A stretch of 64,000 nt of DNA from Thiomicrorhabdus sediminis (lineage in GTDB: Bacteria > Pseudomonadota > Gammaproteobacteria > Thiomicrospirales > Thiomicrospiraceae), in the NCBI RefSeq assembly GCF_005885815.1, contig NZ_CP040602.1, forward strand, positions 1,937,630 through 2,001,629, given 5' to 3'. The notes below the pieces were generated by a model. That model was given only the letters and a program-made list of their open reading frames with translations, was not told the origin of the DNA and did no database searches. Positions 33,913 through 45,691 of this stretch are shown in pieces (position 1 is the first letter of the stretch; each line of letters starts with the position of its first letter). The position numbers and the translations under genes were made by a program.

Positions 33913-35295
33913 TCAAATCACTTTAGAGAAACGGTTTGCGCTACTCTGTTTCAGATATGCGTCAAACACCATACAGATATTACGGATCAATAAGCGCCCT
34001 TTGGCGGTGACACGTAAATCATCTTTATCCAATTCAATCAAACCGTCGGCAACCATTGGGTCTAGGCTAACCAACTCCGTTGAGAAATATTCAGCAAAAC
34101 GAATATTCCATAGCTGCTCAAGCTGTGCGAAGTTCAAATGAAAATGACTAATCAATCGTGTAATGACATCTCGGCGTAATTCATCATCCTCTGATAGTTT
34201 CACGCCACGAAATACCGCTAAATCACCGGAATCGATCGCTTCATAATATTCATTCAAACCTTTGCGGTTCTGGGCATAGGTATTATCTATCAATGAAATA
34301 GACGTCGCCCCCATACCAATCAAATCGCACTCAGCATGTGTCGAATAACCTTGAAAGTTTCGGTATAGCGTCTCATTACGTTGCGCTATTGCCAACTCAT
34401 CATCCGGTTTAGCAAAATGATCCATACCGATATAGACATAACCGGCCTCTAGCAGACGTTCTGTTGTTGATTGCAATATTGCCAACTTTTCATCCGCGTT
34501 CGGCATATCCGCTTCATTCATTTTTTTCTGCGTCGGAAACATTGATGGCATATGCGCATAGTTGAAAATAGAGAATCGATCCGGTTCGGCTTCGAGCACC
34601 TGATCCAACGTTTTCAAAAAGCCCTGTTCGGTCTGATGCGGCAAACCATAAATCAAATCGACATTAACCGATAAAAAACCCGCCTCACGCGCGCCATACA
34701 GTACTTCAAAGGTCTGCTCTTTGGACTGGATACGATTCACCGCTTTTTGAACCTGAGGATCAAAATCCTGCACCCCCAAGCTCATGCGATTAAACCCTAA
34801 TTCTCGCAGCGCCTTGACCGATTCTCGACTTGCTTCACGTGGATCAATTTCAATCGAATATTCACCGCTATCATCATCATACAGATTGAAGTGCTGACGC
34901 GTTTTCTGCATTAAAGCCGTCATCTCTTCAACATTCAAGAATGTCGGTGTGCCGCCGCCCCAATGGAGTTGTTCCACTTTTCGATTAGGGTCAAAAAGCG
35001 CTGATTGCAATTCGATTTCCTTAAACAATCGCTCTAGATAGGGTTGAGACTTTGAACGATCTCGTGTCCACACCTTATTACAGGCACAGAAAAAACAGAC
35101 GGTATCGCAGAAAGGAATATGAAAATACAGCGATAAACCCCGCTCTGAAGAATTACTGCGTTGGGCAGCCGCTTTGTAATCGGCCAAACCAAAATCTTCT
35201 TCAAACTGGATCGCGGTCGGATAGGAAGTGTAACGTGGACCGGACTGGTTATAACGCTTGATTAATTGCTCATCGAATTGGATAGATTGTTCCAT
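33913..35295 (-). CDS. hemN: oxygen-independent coproporphyrinogen III oxidase
   Basis: Radical-SAM enzyme converting coproporphyrinogen III to protoporphyrinogen IX in heme synthesis without oxygen. 460 residues with the RYTSYPTA N-terminal motif and the cluster-binding Cys63, Cys67 and Cys70 in HIPFCDTVCFFCACNK, the HemN-specific form that separates it from HemW. HWGGGTPTFL and SLGVQDFDP follow. The start at 35295 is preferred because AAGGG is eight bases upstream; an ATG six bases earlier is too close to it. It stands alone downstream of the diguanylate cyclase gene on the same strand. Confidence 0.95.
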   Translation of the reverse strand: MEQSIQFDEQLIKRYNQSGPRYTSYPTAIQFEEDFGLADYKAAAQRSNSSERGLSLYFHIPFCDTVCFFCACNKVWTRDRSKSQPYLERLFKEIELQSALFDPNRKVEQLHWGGGTPTFLNVEEMTALMQKTRQHFNLYDDDSGEYSIEIDPREASRESVKALRELGFNRMSLGVQDFDPQVQKAVNRIQSKEQTFEVLYGAREAGFLSVNVDLIYGLPHQTEQGFLKTLDQVLEAEPDRFSIFNYAHMPSMFPTQKKMNEADMPNADEKLAILQSTTERLLEAGYVYIGMDHFAKPDDELAIAQRNETLYRNFQGYSTHAECDLIGMGATSISLIDNTYAQNRKGLNEYYEAIDSGDLAVFRGVKLSEDDELRRDVITRLISHFHLNFAQLEQLWNIRFAEYFSTELVSLDPMVADGLIELDKDDLRVTAKGRLLIRNICMVFDAYLKQSSANRFSKVI

Positions 35296-35395
35296 AATCA
35301 TTGCCCTTAAGTATGCGTCTTTTCATTAAGACGGCTTCTATTTAGACTTATGATAACCAATCAAATAACAACAAAAAGTGCTTCCAATTGAAAAC

Positions 35396-36775
35396 TTATT
35401 CTGCCTCAAGAACTTTATGGAAAGTACGATTTCGACCCGACTTTTTTGCCTTATAAAGCAAGTCATCGAGCTGACCGAACACTTCTTCAAACTGAAACAT
35501 CGCAAACGACATGGTACTGATGGCACCACAACTGACTGTGATTTTTAATTCGCCGTCTTTAACCACACCAAATCTTGTCTTGGCAATGGTGTCACGCATA
35601 CGTTCTGCAAGAACATAACAATCATCAGCCCTTTCACTCAATGTCAGAGCAAGAAACTCTTCGCCACCCCAACGAAATACCGATTCCTCTTCACGCATAC
35701 ACTCTCTGAGAATGTCGGCAAGTTGCTCCAATACCTGGTCACCGACCAGATGGCCATAGTTGTCGTTGACCGGTTTAAAATAATCGATATCAATCAGAAC
35801 CAAGCCAACAAACAGGTTTCTGCGTTTGGCAAAAGCCAACTGTTTTTCCAAAATATCATCAAACAATTTTCGGTTAGGCAGCCCTGTCAAACTGTCCAAA
35901 GTACAAAAACGAATCAATTCCGTTTCCATTACCTGCATCAAGACCTCGGTAACGCGGTCTGAAGCTTCTTCCATGGAATTCAAAATTTTAACGATTTGAT
36001 CAGGCTGACTGTTGCGGTTACATTCAATGGCCTGAACGGCAAGCTCGTGAACCTCATGATGAGCCTGGTCAAAACTTTGCTGGGCTGTTTGCGGAATTCT
36101 TTGCCAACCGCCAGCCTGCAACCATTTACCTAAACGACACTCTTGGGTGCTCAAAGGTAATTTTTCTTCAGACATTTCACCCAATGCCATGGAAAACGCG
36201 AGGATTTTCCATTTGACATGATCTTCATAAACTTGCATCAACTCTGCGGGAAAGGCCGCCGAAACCAATTCATAAGAGCGTTTGACATGGTTGACGTCCA
36301 TAGCAAATTTTTGTGTGATTCGGCTCTTCATTTCGACCAAATGGAAGACATGATTATTAAGCAGACTTAAGGCATCAACCATTAAGCCGACTATATACAG
36401 CAGCTGATGCGGCTGAACTTCATCCAGACAAGAATAGACGGCATGACGGCATTGATTGATTAATAAGGTGATATGGTTTTGTCTCAGCCCCAACTGCTTC
36501 CAATGCAATACCTGCATATAAAGTTCATGGTAGAGGCTCTGATCAAATTTAGTGCTGACCAAAGTGGTAAAAAAATTGGGTAAGAACAGCGTTGTTGAAC
36601 CCTGCTCATATTGCAAACCTGTATTAGCCAACCCCGCAAAGACTTTTTCATAGAAGAGCGGTTCACAATTCAGCAGACGTGCCTGATGTTGGCCGAGTAA
36701 ATCAAGATGATCTTGGCTAATTCCAATCATCTCATTGAGATTATCAATTTTTATAACATCATCTTCTTGAACCAT
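35396..36775 (-). CDS. diguanylate cyclase with zinc-binding (CZB) domain and globin-like N-terminus
   Basis: Makes cyclic di-GMP from GTP. 459 residues. C-terminal GGDEF domain (about 290-455) with DSLTGLPNR, DIDYFKPVND and active-site GGEEF at 370-374. The allosteric I-site position is R-E-E-E rather than RxxD, so product inhibition may be weak. Residues 180-245 form a CZB domain with the expected zinc ligands His186, Cys213 (CRLGKWL), His239/240 and His243, as in E. coli DgcZ. Residues 15-150 are helical and resemble a globin-coupled sensor, with His101 in LGLRQNHI as a possible heme ligand; this part is less certain. No membrane segment is seen. Confidence 0.87.
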   Translation of the reverse strand: MVQEDDVIKIDNLNEMIGISQDHLDLLGQHQARLLNCEPLFYEKVFAGLANTGLQYEQGSTTLFLPNFFTTLVSTKFDQSLYHELYMQVLHWKQLGLRQNHITLLINQCRHAVYSCLDEVQPHQLLYIVGLMVDALSLLNNHVFHLVEMKSRITQKFAMDVNHVKRSYELVSAAFPAELMQVYEDHVKWKILAFSMALGEMSEEKLPLSTQECRLGKWLQAGGWQRIPQTAQQSFDQAHHEVHELAVQAIECNRNSQPDQIVKILNSMEEASDRVTEVLMQVMETELIRFCTLDSLTGLPNRKLFDDILEKQLAFAKRRNLFVGLVLIDIDYFKPVNDNYGHLVGDQVLEQLADILRECMREEESVFRWGGEEFLALTLSERADDCYVLAERMRDTIAKTRFGVVKDGELKITVSCGAISTMSFAMFQFEEVFGQLDDLLYKAKKSGRNRTFHKVLEAE

Positions 36776-36889
36776 TCAATTCAATTCTCATTTGCTAACT
36801 TATTGGCTCAATATATCAACAGTAGACGTACAACACAAAAACATTAGAATTCAATTGTTTTATGATCTGAATTTGAATAAATTGCTGAA

Positions 36890-39091
36890 CTATTTTTTAC
36901 GGATTACCCATACTTGATGAATCTTGCTGTTGCGCTGAAAATCCTTCGGCATAGTCTGCTGGGTAATGTTATCCACCAGCAAATCCGCCAGAGCTTCATT
37001 ATCCAATTTAAACTTGCGCAAGTTATTGGAAAAAATCAGCTCGCCTCCGGGGTTGAGCAGTTTCATTGCCTGCTCAATCAAAGCAACATGATCTCGCTGG
37101 ATATCCAATACACCTTCCATACGTTTCGAAGTCGAAAACGATGGCGGATCAAGAAAAACCACATCGAATGTTTGCTGCGGCTGCTCACTTTGCGTCCGCA
37201 ACCATTCCAGGACATCGGCTTGAATCAATTCATGCTGAGCATCCTGAAAACCGTTCAACATCAGGTTTTTTCGTCCCCAAGCCAGATAGGTTTTGGATAG
37301 ATCGACGCTGATAGAGGATTTGGCACCGTGAACCGCCGCTTCAACCGTGGCGGTGGCGGTATAACAAAACAGGTTCAACAAGGACTTACGGCGCGACTTC
37401 TGCGCAACCAAAGCGCGCACATCACGATGGTCCAAAAACAAGCCGGTATCCAAATAATCGGTGAAATTGACACGTAATTTGGCACCGTTTTCCACTAGCG
37501 TATGAAACTGACGGTTCTCGTCCAATTTTTCATACTGCGACGTGCCTTTTTGTTTTTCACGAACCTTAAAGACAATCTGCTCAACCGGAACCTCTGCAAA
37601 CACCCCTGGCAAGCCTGCCAAACCTTCATGCAGACGTTTTTTTGCCTTAGCACGATCCACCGTTTTCGGCGGCGCATATTCATTGACAATCAACCAGTTA
37701 CCACTATCTTCGGTTTGGTAATAGTCAATCGCCAAGGCATATTCGGGAATATCGGCATCATAAACACGGTAAGCATTAATGGCGTTGTTTTTCGCCCATT
37801 TTTTCAAACTCTTCAAGTTTTTCTTAATACGGTTAGCCACCATTACCGCGCCTTCCGAATCAGCCAATTCCGGTTTGATTTTGGTGACTTCTTCGGCCAG
37901 GTTGCTACCGCCTTTTAAAGCCGGCTCGCGATAAAACTCTTCATTAACCTCAAAACGCAACAGCTTACATTCCATTGGTCCATTCAAAAAGTTATGACTG
38001 CGCTTGGCTTTTAATCCCAGATACATTCCCAGTTCCGGATTACAGGTCAACAGCGCGGCCTGCCAACCGTCGAATTCATTCTTGAGATATTTACCTAACG
38101 CCAGATAAACCTCTTTGACGGTTTCCACCTCACCGAGACGCTCACCGTAAGGTGGGTTGCAAATCACCAATCCTGGTTGCCAGTCTCCCCAGCGATGCGC
38201 CTGTTCAACAGTCATCTGTTTGATTTCAATCGAATCGTCATAACCGGCATTGCTGATCGATTTTTCTGCCACCTTTAAAGACTTGTGCGACGCATCCGAA
38301 CCATAAATATCCGGTAAAGCTCTTAAACCTTGCGCTTCACGCCCCTCCGCTTCATCAAGCAATTGGTTCCATAACTTAGCATCATGCTGCTTCCAGAAGT
38401 TCAACTGCATGCGCTCGGCTTTTTCCAAGCCCGGTGCCAAATCCGATGCCATCATCGCCGCTTCCACCAAAAAGGTACCGGAACCGCACATAGGATCATA
38501 TAAAACACCCCCTTGTTTGGCGATTTCCGGCCAACCGGCGCGCATCAATAATGCCGCGGCAACGTTTTCCTTAAGCGGCGCCTTGACCTGCTCCCCTTCG
38601 CGATAACCACGCTGGTGCAGACTGTAACCGACCAAATCGATACTCAAGGTCAATTGATTACGATTTAAATGTCCATGAACTCTGAGCTCAGGGTTTTGCG
38701 TATCGACCTTAGGTCGGCTATTACTGACTTCACGAAAATAATCGACAATACCGTCTTTGATTTTCAAGGCACCGAAATGGGTATGATCGATTCCCATCCC
38801 CTTACCGGAAAAAGACACCGCAAAGGTACCAAAAGCATCCATATGCGATTGCCAATCTATTGTGGCCACCTGTCTGGTCAGGTCCTCCTGATTATCCAGT
38901 TCGACTTCCAGAACGGTGATATAGATTCTGTTTGCCAAACGTGACCACAGACAGCTACGGTAGACCACCTCCAAATCACCTTCAAAACTGACACCACGAG
39001 GCTGAGCCTTGACGTTCTGCGCGCCAAAAGCGATTAATTCTTCTCGCAACAATTCACTTAAGCCACCTGGAGCCGAGGCAAAATATTTCAT
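36890..39091 (-). CDS. rlmL: bifunctional 23S rRNA methyltransferase RlmKL
   Basis: Two fused SAM methyltransferases: the N-terminal half (RlmL) makes m2G2445 and the C-terminal half (RlmK) makes m7G2069 in 23S rRNA. 733 residues. A THUMP RNA-binding domain (about 40-155) precedes the first catalytic domain, with YDPMCGSGTFLVEAA near 198-212 and the NPPYGERLG motif. The second has LNLFCYTATATVEAA and VFLDPPSFS. The length and two-domain order match E. coli RlmKL (702). It is divergent from the lytic transglycosylase gene, with 219 bp between them. Confidence 0.95.
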   Translation of the reverse strand: MKYFASAPGGLSELLREELIAFGAQNVKAQPRGVSFEGDLEVVYRSCLWSRLANRIYITVLEVELDNQEDLTRQVATIDWQSHMDAFGTFAVSFSGKGMGIDHTHFGALKIKDGIVDYFREVSNSRPKVDTQNPELRVHGHLNRNQLTLSIDLVGYSLHQRGYREGEQVKAPLKENVAAALLMRAGWPEIAKQGGVLYDPMCGSGTFLVEAAMMASDLAPGLEKAERMQLNFWKQHDAKLWNQLLDEAEGREAQGLRALPDIYGSDASHKSLKVAEKSISNAGYDDSIEIKQMTVEQAHRWGDWQPGLVICNPPYGERLGEVETVKEVYLALGKYLKNEFDGWQAALLTCNPELGMYLGLKAKRSHNFLNGPMECKLLRFEVNEEFYREPALKGGSNLAEEVTKIKPELADSEGAVMVANRIKKNLKSLKKWAKNNAINAYRVYDADIPEYALAIDYYQTEDSGNWLIVNEYAPPKTVDRAKAKKRLHEGLAGLPGVFAEVPVEQIVFKVREKQKGTSQYEKLDENRQFHTLVENGAKLRVNFTDYLDTGLFLDHRDVRALVAQKSRRKSLLNLFCYTATATVEAAVHGAKSSISVDLSKTYLAWGRKNLMLNGFQDAQHELIQADVLEWLRTQSEQPQQTFDVVFLDPPSFSTSKRMEGVLDIQRDHVALIEQAMKLLNPGGELIFSNNLRKFKLDNEALADLLVDNITQQTMPKDFQRNSKIHQVWVIRKK

Positions 39092-39310
39092 TCAACATTC
39101 CTAAATAATAGAGACGGATTTGCTTCATTTGCCAAGCAAAAATCTGTGCCGTCGGTAAAGTTTGACAATAGTGTTAATTTTAACGGTTTTCTTTTCAGGT
39201 TTGGTTTTGTTTCGGTAGAATAACGCTCTAGTTAGCAATTTTTTAGCTATCGTCGAGCATTAATCAGGCGTTAAAACAATAATCAACCAGCCAAGCCAGA
39301 GCGAGAAAAA

Positions 39311-40582
39311 ATGAAGTTAATCATGCAAACCGTTAAATTAAGCTATTCCGCTAAATTTTCAGGCGTGCTGACCAGTTTATTTTTAAGCTTCTTGTTTAGC
39401 TCCAGTGCCGCTTTTGCCGAAACCAGTCAGGCCGACTTCAAAATTTGGCTCAACGAATTCAAACAAGAGGCGGTGACAGCAGGCATTAAAACCGCAACCG
39501 TCAACCAAGCCTTTGCCAATGTCAGCCTTAACGAAGACGTTCTGTTATCCGACAAGTCGCAACCGGAATTCACCCAGACGTTTTTCCAATATTTTGACCG
39601 CGCCGTCAGCGACTATCGTATCCGCACCGGCCAAAGACGTTACAAACAGCATCGTAGACTGCTCGATCAGGTTACCCGTAAATACGGTGTTCCCGGACGT
39701 TTTTTAGTTGCCTTTTGGGGATTGGAAACCAATTTTGGTAGCTATACCGGTAATATCCCGATTTTTGAATCGCTTGCCACGCTGGCTTACGACCCTCGTC
39801 GTAGCGGTTTTTTCCGCGGCCAGTTAATGGATGCTTTGAAAATTCTCGACAAAGGTCATGTCAGCCTCAGGCAGATGAAAGGTTCATGGGCAGGCGCGAT
39901 GGGGCAATGCCAGTTTATGCCATCAAACTATATTCACTATGCGGTAGACGGTGACGGCGACGGCAAAATCGATCTATGGAATAGCCTGCCGGATGTGTTT
40001 TATTCAGCCGGAAACTTTCTTTCCCAATTAGGCTGGCAAAGAGTCGAAAACTGGGGACGTGAAGTCGCGCTACCGAAAGATTTCGACTACGCATTGGCCG
40101 ATAATAAAACCCAACGCAGTTTAGCGGAATGGCAAAAACTCGGCTTAAAATTAGCCGATGGCCGCCCCTTGCCGATTGAAGAGATGCAAGCCAAATTGCT
40201 ACTGGCCACCGATTACCAAGGCCCGGCCTTTTTAGTCTTTGACAATTTCCGCGTCATAAAACGCTGGAATAATGCCGATAAATACGCGCTTGCGGTCGGC
40301 CATTTGGCTGACCGGATCATTGGCAGAGCGCCGCTCACCAAGCAGCGTCCGGCGGATGATGAACCGCTAAGTACTAAACTGGTCAAAGAAGTGCAGATTC
40401 GCCTTAATAATCTGGGCTATCAAACCGGTAAGCCGGACGGCGTAATCGGCAAGAGAACCCGTCAGGCCTTGCGCGAATTTCAGGTGAAGAATAAGATTCC
40501 GGCAGATGGTTATGTGAATGAGGCCATGCTAAAAATATTGCGTCAAGCCGACAAGTCGGCCGTTAATCTAGAAGAAGCTTGA
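39311..40582 (+). CDS. MltB-type lytic murein transglycosylase with peptidoglycan-binding domain
   Basis: Cleaves peptidoglycan glycan strands in the periplasm. 423 residues: signal peptide ending near AFAET (37), a SLT_2/MltB catalytic domain with FWGLETNFGSYTG (catalytic Glu139) and MKGSWAGAMGQCQFMPSNY, then a C-terminal PG_binding_1 repeat from about 365 (VQIRLNNLGYQTGKPDGVIG). No lipobox is visible, so it is soluble rather than lipid-anchored like E. coli MltB. An in-frame ATG at 39323 is an alternative start. A 72-residue gene follows after 35 bp. Confidence 0.93.
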   Translation: MKLIMQTVKLSYSAKFSGVLTSLFLSFLFSSSAAFAETSQADFKIWLNEFKQEAVTAGIKTATVNQAFANVSLNEDVLLSDKSQPEFTQTFFQYFDRAVSDYRIRTGQRRYKQHRRLLDQVTRKYGVPGRFLVAFWGLETNFGSYTGNIPIFESLATLAYDPRRSGFFRGQLMDALKILDKGHVSLRQMKGSWAGAMGQCQFMPSNYIHYAVDGDGDGKIDLWNSLPDVFYSAGNFLSQLGWQRVENWGREVALPKDFDYALADNKTQRSLAEWQKLGLKLADGRPLPIEEMQAKLLLATDYQGPAFLVFDNFRVIKRWNNADKYALAVGHLADRIIGRAPLTKQRPADDEPLSTKLVKEVQIRLNNLGYQTGKPDGVIGKRTRQALREFQVKNKIPADGYVNEAMLKILRQADKSAVNLEEA

Positions 40583-40617
40583 TTAAAATCCGGTAAAAAG
40601 TTGCTTAAGGTACTTTT

Positions 40618-40836
40618 ATGACTGACTCCATCACACATGATTGCCCTCAAAATGCGCCTGATAAGGCGTTGCAATCTATGCTGCATGCAATAAATCCCAA
40701 GCAACAACATCAACCGTTTTCCGAAATCGAGCTTTCCGCCTATCAATTCTGGAAAACCCAAAGCCGTTTGGCCAAATTAACCATGCAACTGCAACATTCT
40801 TTGCATCAACAGCGCCTTGATTCCAAAAACTCTTAA
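40618..40836 (+). CDS. hypothetical small protein
   Basis: A 72-residue protein that I do not recognise. It is hydrophilic, with a predicted helix (SEIELSAYQFWKTQSRLAKLTMQLQHSLHQQ) in the second half. It starts 35 bp after the transglycosylase gene with TAAGGT upstream of the ATG, so it may be cotranscribed. The regular amphipathic pattern and position favour a real gene, but no family supports it. Confidence 0.5.
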   Translation: MTDSITHDCPQNAPDKALQSMLHAINPKQQHQPFSEIELSAYQFWKTQSRLAKLTMQLQHSLHQQRLDSKNS

Positions 40837-40963
40837 TAGTCTAAGCTTCCTCTTAGCGATTATTTGCTGAAACAAATCCGCTAAAAATCTATCTCCTAAA
40901 GACTTTCAAACAGAATTTCCTGTCAACTGATTGGCCAAACATGGCTTATCAAAGGAGTTATCG

Positions 40964-41266
40964 ATGCATGCAATGAACGTCCGTGTCCACATTGAAAATG
41001 GCAAGATTGAAGACGCCGCTGCAGTTCTAAAAGAACAAATCATGCCGGTAGCGGCGAACTATCCCGGTTTTATCGAAAACTTTTTACTTGTCGATGCGGC
41101 CAACAGTCGTATAGCGACCCTAAGTGTTTGGCAAACTGAGGCAGATGCCAAAGCCATTTACGAAGATGAAGGCGGCCTTTATCAAATCGCCTTGGGTAAA
41201 CTCAAACCTTTTTTAGCCGCCCCACCGGATGCCTGGCTAGGTCCGGTTAGCCAAGTCAAAAAATAA
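40964..41266 (+). CDS. antibiotic biosynthesis monooxygenase-like (ABM) dimeric alpha/beta barrel protein
   Basis: A 100-residue ferredoxin-like protein. NVRVHIENGKIEDAAAVLKEQIMPVAANYPGF, then a central strand and SVWQTEADAKAIYED, match the ABM fold, in which small dimers act on or bind aromatic substrates or only serve as scaffolds. The substrate is unknown. AAGGAG eight bases before the ATG at 40964 fixes the start; the upstream in-frame codons are not used. It lies just before the thiamine operon but has no evident link with it. Confidence 0.75.
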   Translation: MHAMNVRVHIENGKIEDAAAVLKEQIMPVAANYPGFIENFLLVDAANSRIATLSVWQTEADAKAIYEDEGGLYQIALGKLKPFLAAPPDAWLGPVSQVKK

Positions 41267-41309
41267 GCACCAGGATTGATTTTCGCATCAAGATTTCGAT
41301 TTTCTATTT

Positions 41310-41337
41310 TGCAAAAAGAAATTTAATCGTTATACTG
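41310..41337 (+). promoter_or_regulatory. candidate promoter of the thi operon
   Basis: TTGCAA (41310-41315), 16 bp, TATACT (41332-41337). Transcription would start near 41344, just upstream of the TPP aptamer. Confidence 0.55.
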
Positions 41338-41353
41338 ACGCCTCTTAATTTTA

Positions 41354-41440
41354 ATTGTCGGAGTGCCTAAGACTAGGCTGAGATCGCATTAAGCGGGATC
41401 CGTAGAACCTGATCTGGTTAGTACCAGCGAAGGGAACAAT
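41354..41440 (+). promoter_or_regulatory. TPP riboswitch (THI element)
   Basis: The closing stem ATTGT (41354-41358)/ACAAT (41436-41440) encloses the conserved TPP-aptamer elements GGAGTGC, GGCTGAGA, GGATCCGTAGAACCTGAT and GTTAGTACCAGCGAAGGGAA. These are diagnostic. It lies 180 bp upstream of thiC and should lower expression of the operon when thiamine pyrophosphate is bound. Confidence 0.97.
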
Positions 41441-41586
41441 CTGAAACGCCATCGATATTCCTACCCGGAGTGTTCGACTCTTCCGAGACACAATCATTCG
41501 TCTCCGGACTTGGGCTAATACAGAGTTGATGCCATATTATTTCGCTCAGCATCTGTTTATGTTCTGTTCTACTTAATAGTCTAAAG

Positions 41587-43570
<1,984 letters not shown>

Positions 43571-43580
43571 GGAAACCACT

Positions 43581-44678
43581 ATGCGCATAGCGATTTTAGG
43601 CGCCGGTTTACTCGGCCGTTTGCTCGCTTTACAACTCAGCCAGGATCATGACATCACCCTGTATGATAAGGATGATGGCACTGCCCAGCAAAGCGCCGCT
43701 TATCAAGCGGCGGCAATGTTGGCTCCGATTGCGGAATCCGCCGAAGCTTCAAACGCCATTATGCAAATGGGACAGCGCAGCTTAGAGCTCTGGCCCGATT
43801 TGCTTAAACAACTCAATGAACCGATTTTTTTCCAAAAATCGGGTTCATTGGTATTGGCTTTTGCCCAGGATGGGGCTAGTTTTGCAAATTTCCAACAACA
43901 GTTAAAAGGCCAAATAAACCAAGATTACAGCCTGATCGATAAAACTCGTTTGAGTGAGTTGGAACCCGAATTGGCCCAACAACCCAGAGCCTTTCAACAC
44001 ATGATGTATCTACCCGATGAAGGCCAGCTGGATAACCGTCAATTATTGCATGCGTTACGAGACACCTTAATCTCAAGAGACATCAAATGGCATACCGATA
44101 CCCAAGTCAGCCTGCAAAATAACCAGATATGGATTAACGACAAATATTTTGGTTTTGAAAAGATCGGTCTGATGTTCGATAAGATCATCGATTGCCGTGG
44201 CTTGGGCGCCAAAACGCAAATAGCACCTTCCAGTCAATTGCGAGGTGTTCGCGGCGAAGTGTTACGCCTGTATGCGCCCCAGGTCAATCTGCAACGGCCA
44301 ATACGGCTGATGCATCCGCGCTATCCGATTTATATCGCCCCGAAACAGAACCATCATTTTGTTGTCGGCGCGACGCAAATCGAATCGGAAGACAATCGTC
44401 AACCCACGGTGCGTTCTGCATTGGAACTGCTCTCGGCATGCTTTAGTGTGCATAGCGGATTTGGCGAAGCGGAAATCGTCGAAATATCCTCAGGTTTACG
44501 CCCTGCATTACAGGACAATGAACCGCAAATTTGGATTAACGACCATGTCATCCAGCTCAACGGCTTATTTCGTCACGGTTACCTGCTTTCTCCTGCCATG
44601 GTGGAACAGTGCTGCGCTCTGATCAATGACAATATCGACAAGGTGCCCTCTTATCCCGGATTAATAACAAAGTTATGA
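43581..44678 (+). CDS. thiO: glycine oxidase ThiO
   Basis: FAD enzyme oxidising glycine to the imine used to build the thiazole of thiamine; it uses oxygen and replaces the radical enzyme ThiH. 365 residues with an N-terminal FAD-binding GAGLLG motif near 7-12, the family segment SAAYQAAAMLAP, and the DAO fold ending SGLRPALQDNEPQIW and GLFRHGYLLSPA. The ATG at 43581, with GAGG upstream, is preferred to in-frame codons that overlap thiC. Its stop overlaps the thiS ATG. Confidence 0.92.
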   Translation: MRIAILGAGLLGRLLALQLSQDHDITLYDKDDGTAQQSAAYQAAAMLAPIAESAEASNAIMQMGQRSLELWPDLLKQLNEPIFFQKSGSLVLAFAQDGASFANFQQQLKGQINQDYSLIDKTRLSELEPELAQQPRAFQHMMYLPDEGQLDNRQLLHALRDTLISRDIKWHTDTQVSLQNNQIWINDKYFGFEKIGLMFDKIIDCRGLGAKTQIAPSSQLRGVRGEVLRLYAPQVNLQRPIRLMHPRYPIYIAPKQNHHFVVGATQIESEDNRQPTVRSALELLSACFSVHSGFGEAEIVEISSGLRPALQDNEPQIWINDHVIQLNGLFRHGYLLSPAMVEQCCALINDNIDKVPSYPGLITKL

Positions 44679-44878
44679 CTATACAAATATTGATTAACGA
44701 GCAAGAATTTGAACTTGCCGAACAAAGTTCCTTAGCGGATGCCGCCCAGGCTTTCGGCGCAACCATGCCGTTTGCGCTGCTACTGAATAATAAGTTTATT
44801 CCCGCATCTGAACATCAAACCACTGCTATCGACAACCATGATCGCATTGAAATCATTAGCGCGATTCAGGGAGGTTGA
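44675..44878 (+). CDS. thiS: sulfur carrier protein ThiS
   Basis: Ubiquitin-like carrier that brings sulfide to thiazole synthesis as a C-terminal thiocarboxylate. 67 residues with the beta-grasp pattern ([11 protein letters not shown]) and the required C-terminal Gly-Gly (SAIQGG). It overlaps thiO by four bases (ATGA) and is followed at once by thiG. The adenylating enzyme ThiF that activates it is not in this window. Confidence 0.95.
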   Translation: MTIQILINEQEFELAEQSSLADAAQAFGATMPFALLLNNKFIPASEHQTTAIDNHDRIEIISAIQGG

Positions 44879-44879
44879 G

Positions 44880-45677
44880 GTGACAGATTGCAAACTCAAT
44901 ATCTACGGGACGGAACTTGATAGCCGTCTGCTTATCGGCAGTGCTTTATATCCATCTCCGCAAATCATGCGCGATTCGATTCAAGCCTCCAACTCGCAAG
45001 TGGTGACCTTATCCCTTAGCCGACAGAACCCTCAAGCCAATGGCGGCAGCGATTTCTGGCAGATGATCCAATCTCTCGGCCTTCATTTGCTGCCCAATAC
45101 CGCCGGTTGTCACTCCTCTCAGGAAGCGATCAATATGGCACAAATGAGTCGAGAACTGTTTCAGACAGACTGGATTAAACTTGAGCTCGTCGGTGATGAC
45201 TACAACCTGCAACCTGACCCTATCGAGTTGGTCAAAACCACTGAAGCCTTGCTTAAGGATGGCTTTAAGGTATTGCCTTACTGTACCGATGACTTGGTCA
45301 TTGCACGTCATCTGGTTGAGCTGGGATGTAAAGTGATTATGCCTTGGGGCTCGCCCATCGGCACAGGCAAAGGGTTATTAAACCCTTATGCCTTACAAGC
45401 CATTCGCGATCGTTTTCCGGAGGTTACCCTGATTGTTGATTCCGGCATAGGCAAACCTTCCCACGCTCTTCAGGCAATGGAAATGGGTGTGGATGCCATT
45501 TTATTAAATACCGCGGTGGCCAAGTCACATAACCCGGTAATGATGGCTCAGGCATTTGCGCAAAGCATTCAAGCCGGACGCCTCGCATATCAAGCAGGGC
45601 TGATGACAGAACAACATCAAGCCAATCCCAGTACACCAACACTCGATCAGCCTTTTTGGCATCAAGTGAATTATTAA
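44880..45677 (+). CDS. thiG: thiazole synthase ThiG
   Basis: Builds the thiazole phosphate from DXP, ThiS-bound sulfur and the glycine imine. 265 residues in a TIM barrel with the family landmarks [24 protein letters not shown] (containing the Schiff-base Lys region), [16 protein letters not shown] and [24 protein letters not shown]. The start is a GTG at 44880, chosen because AGGGAGG (44868-44874) lies five bases upstream. That site sits inside the last codons of thiS, so the two are coupled. Confidence 0.95.
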   Translation: MTDCKLNIYGTELDSRLLIGSALYPSPQIMRDSIQASNSQVVTLSLSRQNPQANGGSDFWQMIQSLGLHLLPNTAGCHSSQEAINMAQMSRELFQTDWIKLELVGDDYNLQPDPIELVKTTEALLKDGFKVLPYCTDDLVIARHLVELGCKVIMPWGSPIGTGKGLLNPYALQAIRDRFPEVTLIVDSGIGKPSHALQAMEMGVDAILLNTAVAKSHNPVMMAQAFAQSIQAGRLAYQAGLMTEQHQANPSTPTLDQPFWHQVNY

Positions 45678-45691
45678 AAGAATTGCACATT

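Noticed and set aside
39161..39190. TTGACA upstream of the transglycosylase gene as a promoter
   Set aside because: The -35 hexamer is good, but no acceptable -10 hexamer occurs 15-19 bp downstream.
44838..44879. ATG start for thiG overlapping thiS at 44838
   Set aside because: The first 14 codons lie within thiS in another frame and are not ThiG-like. The GTG at 44880 has a strong ribosome-binding site and gives the family length.
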